This document shows positions 57,488 through 64,000 of a stretch of 64,000 nucleotides of DNA, one piece after another. The position numbers and the translations under genes were made by a program. The notes beneath the pieces are model-generated. The model was not told where the DNA came from. It worked only from the letters and a program-made list of their open reading frames with translations, and did no database searches. Position 1 is the first letter of the stretch. Each line of letters starts with the position of its first letter. Source of the DNA: Bosea sp. OAE506 (GTDB lineage Bacteria > Pseudomonadota > Alphaproteobacteria > Rhizobiales > Beijerinckiaceae). The stretch is taken from contig NZ_JBEPOB010000001.1 in the NCBI RefSeq assembly GCF_040546595.1, positions 3,411,001 to 3,475,000 on the forward strand, written 5' to 3'.

Positions 57488-58258
57488 CTAGCGGGCCATT
57501 CCACCGAGCGCCGCGACCGCAGCGGACGAGAGGGAGCCGTTGAAGTTGTGCCCGCCGCCGACGAGCTGGACGCGCGCCGGCAGGCCTCGCGCCTGCGCCT
57601 TCGCGACATAGTCCGTCGCCAGCTCGGGGCGCGTGTTGTCGTCGCCCTGGCCGGTCACCGCGACGATGGCGGTTCCGGGCGCAACGCCGGAGAGATAGTC
57701 GACCGGCGATTGCGAAGAGAAGCCGCCGCGCCGGCCGCGACTCGCATTCCACGCCGCGACATCGCAGGGGCAGGCGGCCAGGACGATGCCGTTCAGCAGG
57801 CCGGGATCGCTGCCGGCGATCACGCCGATCGTGCCGGCCCCGCCGGAATGACCGAGCGCCACCGCCCCACGCGCGCCGTAACGCTGCTTCAGCTCGCGGA
57901 TCGCGCCCGCGACTGCGCGGTTGTTGCCGGCATGGAAGGTGTCACGCCGGCCATTGTCGGAGCCTGCGCTCTGCCGCCCGCCGCGGTCGTAATAGCCCGG
58001 CCGCAGCAGGGCGATGGCGACAACGTTCTTGCGCGAGGCGACGAACTGCCGGGCATGGGCGACCATGTAGTCGGCCGGCCCACCCGCCGAGACGTCGCCA
58101 TGGATGAAGAAGGCGAGCACCGGACGGCCTGCGCCTGGCGCAGGCCCGAAGGTCTCGTAGACCAGACCGTTGGCGCAGCCCGCCCCCTCGCAGGCCCGGG
58201 CCGGGGACCAGGCCGCCAGCAGGGCCAGCACCGCCCATCCAAGAGAAAGCCGCTTCAT
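57488..58258 (-). CDS. Secreted alpha/beta hydrolase-like protein
   Basis: A 256-residue protein with a signal peptide (LGWAVLALLAAWSPARAC, cleavage near residue 22). The mature part is an alpha/beta hydrolase: VLAFFIHGDVSAGGPADYM near 47, nucleophile Ser in VALGHSGGAGTIG near 135, AIVAVTGQGDDNTRP near 200 and a His in VGGGHNFNGS near 238. Two early Cys (CEGAGC) follow the cleavage site. It could be a periplasmic esterase or peptidase; the substrate is unknown. Confidence 0.78.
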   Translation of the reverse strand: MKRLSLGWAVLALLAAWSPARACEGAGCANGLVYETFGPAPGAGRPVLAFFIHGDVSAGGPADYMVAHARQFVASRKNVVAIALLRPGYYDRGGRQSAGSDNGRRDTFHAGNNRAVAGAIRELKQRYGARGAVALGHSGGAGTIGVIAGSDPGLLNGIVLAACPCDVAAWNASRGRRGGFSSQSPVDYLSGVAPGTAIVAVTGQGDDNTRPELATDYVAKAQARGLPARVQLVGGGHNFNGSLSSAAVAALGGMAR

Positions 58259-58304
58259 CGTGACGGTCCCCCCTCCGCCCGGCGGGCGGCTCGCCTGTTT
58301 CCCC

Positions 58305-59744
58305 TTACGCGTTCAGCGCCTTGCCATAGGCGTCGAGCACGCTCTCCTTCATCACCTCCGAGATCGTCGGATGCGGGAAGACCGTGTGCATCAGCTCTTC
58401 CTCGGTGGTCTCGAGGTTCATCGCCACGACGAAGCCCTGGATCAGCTCGGTGACCTCGGGCCCGACGAGATGGGCGCCGAGCAGCTTGCCGGTCTTGGCA
58501 TCGAAGATCGTCTTGGCCAGGCCTGAATCCTCGCCGAGCGCGACCGCCTTGCCATTGGCGACGAAGGGAAAGCGGCCGACCTTGATCTCATGGCCGGCGG
58601 CCTTGGCCTTGGCCTCGGTCAGGCCGACGCTGGCGATCTGCGGGTGGCAATAGGTGCAGCCCGGGATCATCAGCTTGTCCATCGGATGCGGATGCAGGCC
58701 CTTGATCGCCTCGACGCAGATCACGCCCTCATGCTCGGCCTTGTGGGCGAGCATCGGCGGGCCGGCGACGTCGCCGATGGCATAGAGGCCCTTGACGTTG
58801 GTGCGGCAGAGATCGTCGATGACGATGCAACCGCGATCGGTCTTCACGCCGAGCGCCTCGAGGCCGAGGTTCTCGATGTTGCCGACGACGCCGACGGCCG
58901 AGATCATCCGGTCGGCTGTGATGGTGAGCTTGCCGCCCTTCTCGTCCTCGATATGGGCGGTGACGCTATCAGCGCCCTTCTCGACCTTGGTAACCTTGGC
59001 CGAAGTCAGGATCTTGATGCCCTGCTTCTCGAAGGCCTTGCGGGCGAAGGCGCCGATCTCGGCGTCCTCGACGGGGACGACCTGCGGCATCACCTCGACG
59101 ACCGTCACCTCGACGCCCATCGTCCGGTAGAAGGAGGCGAACTCGATGCCGATGGCGCCCGAGCCCATCACGAGCAGGGACTTGGGCAGCTTGGCCGGCA
59201 CCATCGCCTCGAAATAGGTCCAGATCAGCTTGCCGTCCGGCTCGATGCCGGGCAGCGCGCGCGGGCGGGCGCCGGTCGCGACGATGATGTGGTCGGCAGT
59301 GTAGGTGCCCTCGCCCTTGGCGTTCTTCGGCGGCGGCACCTGCGGCTGCATTGCCGGCTTCTTGGTCGGCGCGACCTGGATCGTGCCGGTCTTGGTCAGC
59401 ACCGCCTCGCCCCAGATCACGTCGACCTTGTTCTTCTTCATCAGGAACTGGACGCCGTTGTTCATCCGCGCCGCGATGCCGCGCGAGCGCTTCACAACCG
59501 CTTCGAGATCGGCCTTGAACGTGCCTTCCAGCACCAGCCCGTAATCCTTGGCGTGCTGGCCGTAATGCAGGATCTCGGCCGACCGCAGCAGCGCCTTGGT
59601 CGGGATGCAGCCCCAGTTCGAGCAGATGCCCGCGAGATGCTCGCGCTCGACGATCGCCGTCCTGTAGCCGAGCTGGGCCGCCCGGATCGCCGCGACATAG
59701 CCGCCGGGGCCGGAGCCGATGATGATGATGTCGTAGTCAGCCAT
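58305..59744 (-). CDS. lpd: Dihydrolipoyl dehydrogenase (E3)
   Basis: A 479-residue flavoenzyme of the pyruvate dehydrogenase complex. FAD motif IIIGSGPGGYVAAIRAAQLG is at 6-25, and the redox disulfide is in GICSNWGCIPTKALL near 40. The NAD motif VMGSGAIGIEFASFY is near 193, and the catalytic His-Glu is in HPHPTISEVMKE near 456. An insertion near 127-150 (APTKKPAMQPQVPPPKNAKG) is longer than in E. coli Lpd but known in alphaproteobacteria. It reoxidises the dihydrolipoyl groups of E2. Fifteen bases separate it from pdhC. Confidence 0.95.
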   Translation of the reverse strand: MADYDIIIIGSGPGGYVAAIRAAQLGYRTAIVEREHLAGICSNWGCIPTKALLRSAEILHYGQHAKDYGLVLEGTFKADLEAVVKRSRGIAARMNNGVQFLMKKNKVDVIWGEAVLTKTGTIQVAPTKKPAMQPQVPPPKNAKGEGTYTADHIIVATGARPRALPGIEPDGKLIWTYFEAMVPAKLPKSLLVMGSGAIGIEFASFYRTMGVEVTVVEVMPQVVPVEDAEIGAFARKAFEKQGIKILTSAKVTKVEKGADSVTAHIEDEKGGKLTITADRMISAVGVVGNIENLGLEALGVKTDRGCIVIDDLCRTNVKGLYAIGDVAGPPMLAHKAEHEGVICVEAIKGLHPHPMDKLMIPGCTYCHPQIASVGLTEAKAKAAGHEIKVGRFPFVANGKAVALGEDSGLAKTIFDAKTGKLLGAHLVGPEVTELIQGFVVAMNLETTEEELMHTVFPHPTISEVMKESVLDAYGKALNA

Positions 59745-59759
59745 GATCGTTCTCCGGCC

Positions 59760-61103
59760 TCACACCAGCATCGCCATCGGCTTCTCGATATAGCCCTTGA
59801 AGGCCGCCAGCAGCTCGGCGCCGAGCGCGCCGTCGACCGCGCGGTGGTCGGTCGAGAGCGTCACCGACATCACGGTCGCGACCGCGAGCTGGCCGCCCTT
59901 GACCACGGCGCGCTGCTCGCCGGCGCCGACCGCGAGGATGGTCGCATGGGGCGGGTTCACGATCGCGGCGAAGTCCTTGACGCCGAACATGCCGAGATTG
60001 GAGACCGCCGTGGTGCCGCCCTGATACTCCTCGGGCTTCAGCTTGCGGGCCTTGGCGCGGGCCGCCATGTCCTTCATCTCGTTGGAGATCTGCGACAGGG
60101 TCTTGTGGCAGGCATCGCGGATGATCGGGGTGATCAGCCCGCCGGGGATCGAGACGGCGACGCCGACATCGGCGTGCTTGTGCTTGAGCATGGTGTTCTC
60201 GGTCCAGCTCACATTAGCGTCCGGCACGGCTTTCAGCGCCAGCGCCAGCGCCTTGATCACCATGTCGTTGACCGAGAGCTTGTAGGCCGGCTTGCCGTCC
60301 TTCTCGGGCGCGGCGGCGTTCAGTTCGCCGCGCAGCTTGAGCAGGGCGTCGAGCTCGCAATCCACCGTGACGTAGAAATGCGGGACGGTCTGCTTGGCCT
60401 CGAGCAGGCGGCGCGCGATCGTCTTGCGCATGCCGTCATGCGGGACTTCTTCATAGGAATCGGCTGCGAACAGCTTCTTGACCTGGTCGTCGGAGGGGCC
60501 GGTCGCCAGCGGCGCACTGGCCGGCTTCGACGCGGCCGCCGGTGCAGCCGTCGCAGGTGCGACAGCCGGCGCGGCCTTGGCGCCGCCGCCGGTCTTGGCG
60601 GCCTCGATATCCTTCTCGACGATGCGGCCATGGGGGCCCGAGCCCTGGACCTTCGACAGGTCGAGCCCGGCCTCTTTGGCGAGCCGGCGCGCCAACGGCG
60701 AGGCAAAGGGGCGCTCGCCGGGGGACGCGGCCGCGGCCGCCGCGGGAGCAGCCGCCGGAGCGGCGGCGACAGGCGCAGCCTTGGGCGCGTCGGCCTTGGG
60801 AGCTTCGGCAGCTTTGGGAGCCTCGGCCTTGGCCGGCGCGGCGGCCGCCTTGGCGTCCTCGCCCTCGCCGGCGATCACGCCGATGATCTCGTTGACCGCG
60901 ACATCGGCCGTGCCCTCCGGCACGACGATCTTCGCCAGAATGCCCTCGTCCACGGCCTCGACTTCCATCGTGGCCTTGTCGGTCTCGATCTCGGCGATGA
61001 TGTCGCCGGACTTGATCGTGTCGCCTTCCTTCTTCAGCCACTTGGCGAGATTGCCCTTCTCCATCGTGGGAGAGAGCGCGGGCATCAGGATGTTGGTCGG
61101 CAT
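59760..61103 (-). CDS. pdhC: Pyruvate dehydrogenase complex E2, dihydrolipoamide acetyltransferase
   Basis: A 447-residue E2 core protein. The lipoyl domain (1-80) has the modified Lys in [11 protein letters not shown] near 43. An Ala/Pro-rich linker (about 85-130) is followed by the E3-binding domain ASPLARRLAKEAGLDLSKVQGSGPHGRI near 137-165, a second linker, and the acyltransferase catalytic domain with the catalytic segment LSTDHRAVDGALGAELL near 418. It transfers acetyl groups to CoA. It lies 15 bases after pdhB. Confidence 0.95.
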   Translation of the reverse strand: MPTNILMPALSPTMEKGNLAKWLKKEGDTIKSGDIIAEIETDKATMEVEAVDEGILAKIVVPEGTADVAVNEIIGVIAGEGEDAKAAAAPAKAEAPKAAEAPKADAPKAAPVAAAPAAAPAAAAAASPGERPFASPLARRLAKEAGLDLSKVQGSGPHGRIVEKDIEAAKTGGGAKAAPAVAPATAAPAAASKPASAPLATGPSDDQVKKLFAADSYEEVPHDGMRKTIARRLLEAKQTVPHFYVTVDCELDALLKLRGELNAAAPEKDGKPAYKLSVNDMVIKALALALKAVPDANVSWTENTMLKHKHADVGVAVSIPGGLITPIIRDACHKTLSQISNEMKDMAARAKARKLKPEEYQGGTTAVSNLGMFGVKDFAAIVNPPHATILAVGAGEQRAVVKGGQLAVATVMSVTLSTDHRAVDGALGAELLAAFKGYIEKPMAMLV

Positions 61104-61118
61104 CGGTTGCGCCCCTTC

Positions 61119-62552
61119 TCAGCGATAGCAGACGGCCTTGGCCGCCGCGACGACCTCGCCGATGTTCGGAAGCGCGAGCTTCTCGAGGTTCGCGGCGTAG
61201 GGCATCGGCACGTCCTTGCCGGTGACGCGGGCGACGGGCGCGTCGAGATAGTCGAACGCGGCTTCCATGATCTTCATGCCGATCTCGGCGGTGACGCCGG
61301 ACTGCGGGAAGCCCTCCTCGACCGCGACGCAGCGGTTGGTCTTCTGGATCGAGGCGACGACGGTCTCGATGTCCATCGGACGGATCGTGCGGAGGTCGAT
61401 GACCTCGGCCTCGATGCCCTCCTTGGCCAAGGCCTCGGCGGCGCCGAGCGCATAGGTCATGCCGATGCCGAAGGAGACGATGGTGACGTCGGTCCCCGGG
61501 CGGGCGACCTTGGCCTTGCCGATCGGAATCAGGAAGTCGTCACCCTTCGGCACGTCGAAGGAGCGGCCGTAGAGGATCTCGTTCTCGAGGAAGATGATCG
61601 GGTTGGGATCGCGGATGGCGCTCTTGAGCAGGCCCTTCGCATCAGACGCGCTGTAGGGCATCACCACCTTGAGACCGGGCACGTTGGAGTACCAGGCGGC
61701 ATAGTCATGGCTGTGCTGGGCGCCGACGCGGGCAGCCGCGCCGTTGGGGCCGCGGAAGACGATCGGGCAGCCCATCTGGCCGCCGGACATGTAGAGCGTC
61801 TTGGCGGCGGAGTTGATGATCTGGTCGATCGCCTGCATGGCGAAGTTGAAGGTCATGAACTCGACGATGGGGCGCAGGCCCGTCAACGCGGCGCCGACGC
61901 CGATGCCGGCGAAGCCATGCTCGGTGATCGGCGTGTCGATGACGCGCTTGGCGCCGAACTCCTGCAGCAGCCCCTGCGTGACCTTGTAGGCGCCCTGGTA
62001 CTCGGCGACCTCCTCGCCCATGACGAAGACGTCGCCGTCGCGGCGCATCTCCTCGGCCATGGCATCGCGCAGCGCCTCGCGGACCGTCATGCTGACGATC
62101 TCGGCACCGGCCGGGAATTCCGACGAGGCGTCGTAGCTCTTGGGCGTCGCCGGCGGGTTGGCGACGGCCGATTCAGCCTTGGGCGCGGCAGCGACCTGCG
62201 GCGCCTCGCCTACGGCCGCCGGCGGAGCCGACTGCGCCGCCTGGGGCGAGCTCGCGGCCGGCTTGTCGGACTGGCCGGCGCCGCCGCTGGCGGCCGCCTT
62301 CGCATCTTCTCCCTCGGCGGCGATGATGCCGATCGGGGTGTTGACCGCGACGTTCTCGGTGCCGTCGGCGACGAGGATCTTCGCGAGGATGCCCTCGTCG
62401 ACCGCCTCGACCTCCATGGTCGCCTTGTCGGTCTCGATCTCGGCGATGATGTCACCCGCCTTGACGCTGTCGCCCTCGGCCTTCAGCCACTTGGCGAGCT
62501 TGCCCTGCTCCATGGTGGGCGAAAGGGCAGGCATGAGAATGTCGATCGGCAT
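61119..62552 (-). CDS. pdhB: Pyruvate dehydrogenase E1 beta subunit with N-terminal lipoyl domain
   Basis: A 477-residue E1 beta. Residues 1-80 are a lipoyl domain ([20 protein letters not shown], Lys in [11 protein letters not shown]). An Ala/Pro-rich linker follows to about 140, then the transketolase-type E1 beta ([16 protein letters not shown]..., [18 protein letters not shown]) and the C-terminal domain. The lipoylated E1 beta is a known alphaproteobacterial feature. It forms E1 with PdhA, 57 bases upstream. Confidence 0.95.
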   Translation of the reverse strand: MPIDILMPALSPTMEQGKLAKWLKAEGDSVKAGDIIAEIETDKATMEVEAVDEGILAKILVADGTENVAVNTPIGIIAAEGEDAKAAASGGAGQSDKPAASSPQAAQSAPPAAVGEAPQVAAAPKAESAVANPPATPKSYDASSEFPAGAEIVSMTVREALRDAMAEEMRRDGDVFVMGEEVAEYQGAYKVTQGLLQEFGAKRVIDTPITEHGFAGIGVGAALTGLRPIVEFMTFNFAMQAIDQIINSAAKTLYMSGGQMGCPIVFRGPNGAAARVGAQHSHDYAAWYSNVPGLKVVMPYSASDAKGLLKSAIRDPNPIIFLENEILYGRSFDVPKGDDFLIPIGKAKVARPGTDVTIVSFGIGMTYALGAAEALAKEGIEAEVIDLRTIRPMDIETVVASIQKTNRCVAVEEGFPQSGVTAEIGMKIMEAAFDYLDAPVARVTGKDVPMPYAANLEKLALPNIGEVVAAAKAVCYR

Positions 62553-62609
62553 GAACGCACCCGGAATGATTGGACGAGGCGAAAGGGAAAGGCGGTGCGG
62601 CGCGGGCCC

Positions 62610-63710
62610 TCAGGCCTTTGCCGGCTCCAGCAGGATGTCCGTGAACAGCTCCGACGGATCGGGCTCGGGGTCATGCGTCGCGAACTCGGCCGCGTCGTTG
62701 ACGATCTCGCGGACCTTGGCGTCGATCGCCTTGAGCTCGTCCTCGCCGACCTTGAAGTCGCGGGTCAGACGGCCCCTCACCTGCTCGATCGGATCGTGCT
62801 CCTCGCGCATGCGCTGGACCTCGTCCTTGGACCGGTACTTGGCCGGGTCCGACATGGAGTGCCCACGATAGCGGTAGGTCTGCATCTCGAGGATGTAGGG
62901 GCCCTTTCCGCTGCGGGCATGCTCGATGGCGCGGGTCGCGGCGTCGCGCACGGCGCGCACATCCATGCCGTCGACCTGCTCGCCGGGAATGCCGAAGGAG
63001 ACGCCGCGGCGGGAGAAGTCGGTCTGGGCCGAGGCGCGGCTGACCGCCGTGCCCATGGCGTAGCGGTTGTTCTCGATGATGAACACGACCGGCAGCTTCC
63101 AGAGCTGGGCCATGTTGAAGCTCTCATAGACCTGGCCCTGATTGGCCGCGCCGTCGCCGAAATAGGCGAGTGAGACCCGGCCGTCCTCGCGGTACCAGTT
63201 GGCGAAGCCCAGCCCGGTGCCGAGAGAAACCTGGGCGCCGACGATGCCGTGGCCGCCGTAGAAGTTCTTCTCGCGGGAGAACATGTGCATGGAGCCGCCC
63301 TTGCCGCGCGAATAGCCGCCGCGCCGCCCGGTGAGTTCCGCCATCACGCCGCGCGATTCCATGCCACAGGCGAGCATATGGCCGTGGTCGCGATAGCCGG
63401 TGATGACCTGATCGCCATCCTTGGAAGCCATCTGCATGCCGACGACGACCGCTTCCTGCCCGATATAGAGGTGGCAGAAGCCGCCGATCAGGCCCATGCC
63501 GTACATCTGGCCGGCCTTCTCCTCGAAGCGGCGGATCAGCAGCATCTCGCGATAGGCGTGGAGGTCCTCGTCCTTGCTGAAGACCGCCATGTTGCTGGGC
63601 GCGGGGGCCGCCGCCTTGTCGCCGCCGGCCTTGGCGGATCGCGCCTTTGCCGGCTTGCCGGCGGTTTTGGCTGGGGCGGGAGCTTTCGTCTTGCGCGCGG
63701 CAACGGCCAT
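62610..63710 (-). CDS. pdhA: Pyruvate dehydrogenase E1 alpha subunit
   Basis: A 366-residue thiamine-diphosphate subunit. The N-terminal 40 residues are Lys/Ala-rich. The ThDP/Mg motif is GDGAANQGQVYESFNMAQLW near 190 and continues to IENN near 215. The phosphorylation-loop-like segment YRYRGHSMSDPAKYRS is near 280. GGAGG stands directly before the start region. First gene of the pdh operon; the 176 bases before it, up to the ftsB-like gene, should hold its promoter. Confidence 0.95.
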   Translation of the reverse strand: MAVAARKTKAPAPAKTAGKPAKARSAKAGGDKAAAPAPSNMAVFSKDEDLHAYREMLLIRRFEEKAGQMYGMGLIGGFCHLYIGQEAVVVGMQMASKDGDQVITGYRDHGHMLACGMESRGVMAELTGRRGGYSRGKGGSMHMFSREKNFYGGHGIVGAQVSLGTGLGFANWYREDGRVSLAYFGDGAANQGQVYESFNMAQLWKLPVVFIIENNRYAMGTAVSRASAQTDFSRRGVSFGIPGEQVDGMDVRAVRDAATRAIEHARSGKGPYILEMQTYRYRGHSMSDPAKYRSKDEVQRMREEHDPIEQVRGRLTRDFKVGEDELKAIDAKVREIVNDAAEFATHDPEPDPSELFTDILLEPAKA

Positions 63711-63886
63711 CGGCGGTCCTCCAGGATCATGCGACCTTGGTTGTAGAGGATCGCAAAACCCTTGGCGAGGCAGCTATCTCGCATTGCAGCATCAGCCAAG
63801 CCACTGAAAAGACTGACTATTCACAACGTAACCGAAATCCAGTTAATCGATACGTCCGGGACTATTTGCCGGCGATCCGCGACCGC

Positions 63887-64000
63887 TCAGCGGCCCATCA
63901 TGATGACGTCGTTCTTGTGGATGCGGCCGAGGCTCTCGCGGGCGCGTTCCTCGAGCACGTCGCGGTCCACCGCTTCGTCGCGGACCAGCGACAGCCCGGT
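63887..64000 (-). CDS. Septum formation initiator (FtsB/DivIC-like), C-terminal part
   Basis: Only the last 37 residues and the stop lie in the window; the 5' end is beyond the right edge. Read on the minus strand, they include LVRDEAVDRDVLEERARESL, then GRIHKNDVIMMG and Arg before the stop. This is the usual C-terminus of alphaproteobacterial FtsB/DivIC-type proteins, which stabilise the FtsL-FtsQ divisome complex. Its place upstream of pdhA matches the conserved order in this group. Confidence 0.8.
   Translation of the reverse strand, partial: TGLSLVRDEAVDRDVLEERARESLGRIHKNDVIMMGR

Noticed and set aside
61119..62552. Fusion of a lipoyl domain to E1 beta as a novel feature
   Set aside because: This arrangement is known for alphaproteobacterial pyruvate dehydrogenase.
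58590..63173. A 1527-codon plus-strand open frame opposite the pdh and lpd genes
   Set aside because: It lies antisense to five well-supported genes and has the Asp/Arg/His-rich composition of a GC-driven shadow frame.

Overview
The window is GC-rich chromosomal DNA from an alphaproteobacterium, most likely of the order Hyphomicrobiales (Rhizobiales). Bosea or a close relative is my best guess from overall gene content, but I cannot prove the genus. The strongest evidence is the conserved block from about 43.9 to 64 kb. Read on the minus strand it runs divIC/ftsB-like, pdhA, pdhB (with its own lipoyl domain), pdhC, lpd, lipA, a COQ10-like gene, [ispDF and cinA on the plus strand], then dusB(nifR3)-ntrB-ntrC-ntrY-ntrX-hfq-hflX. 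This order is typical of alphaproteobacteria. No rRNA, tRNA, CRISPR array or recognisable transposase was seen.

Region by region. (1) 1-11.4 kb, plus strand: a tightly overlapping ten-gene catabolic operon. It has a branched-chain-amino-acid-type ABC importer (LivHMGF), an MmgE/PrpD dehydratase-like protein, an isocitrate-lyase/PEP-mutase-family lyase, ATP-dependent hydantoinase/oxoprolinase subunits B and A, an isochorismatase-fold hydrolase that lacks the usual cysteine, and an FAD-dependent dehydrogenase/reductase. The substrate is unknown. (2) 11.4-17.1 kb: a periplasmic oxidoreductase area with a Tat-exported cyclophilin-like protein, the two subunits of an isoquinoline-1-oxidoreductase-type molybdenum hydroxylase, a divergent LysR regulator, and a translationally coupled pair of a Tat-exported intradiol-dioxygenase-like protein and a ferric-reductase-like membrane protein. 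(3) 17.7-23.6 kb, minus strand: a ugp-like ABC importer operon ending in an EEP-family phosphodiesterase and an inositol-monophosphatase-family phosphatase. (4) 23.7-31.1 kb: a dipeptide-type ABC importer operon (dppABCDF-like) with a co-translated alpha/beta hydrolase, and a divergent RpiR-type regulator.

(5) 31.1-33.2 kb: a duplicated 3' fragment of rsgA, then about 0.9 kb of more AT-rich DNA carrying a small secreted-protein gene, then intact rsgA. This looks like a small insertion at the rsgA 3' end. (6) 33.4-40.5 kb: a dihydropyrimidinase/hydantoinase, a palindromic intergenic repeat, a YhaN/YhaO (SbcCD-like) DNA-repair pair and an FeS-containing photolyase. (7) 40.6-64 kb: an FtsK-type translocase without an N-terminal membrane domain, an alpha/beta-hydrolase-fold protein with a lost nucleophile, hflX, hfq, the nitrogen regulators, dusB (apparently frameshifted), isoprenoid, lipoate and ubiquinone genes, and the pyruvate dehydrogenase complex.

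The left half is accessory metabolism: three ABC importers, each paired with its own putative catabolic enzymes. The right half is core metabolism and regulation. The most interesting items are the uncharacterised catabolic operon with the Cys-to-Gly hydrolase, the phosphodiester-uptake operon in which an EEP enzyme and an IMPase stand where UgpQ would be expected, the Tat-exported dioxygenase-like/ferric-reductase-like pair, the rsgA-tail duplication with inserted DNA, and the dusB frameshift.
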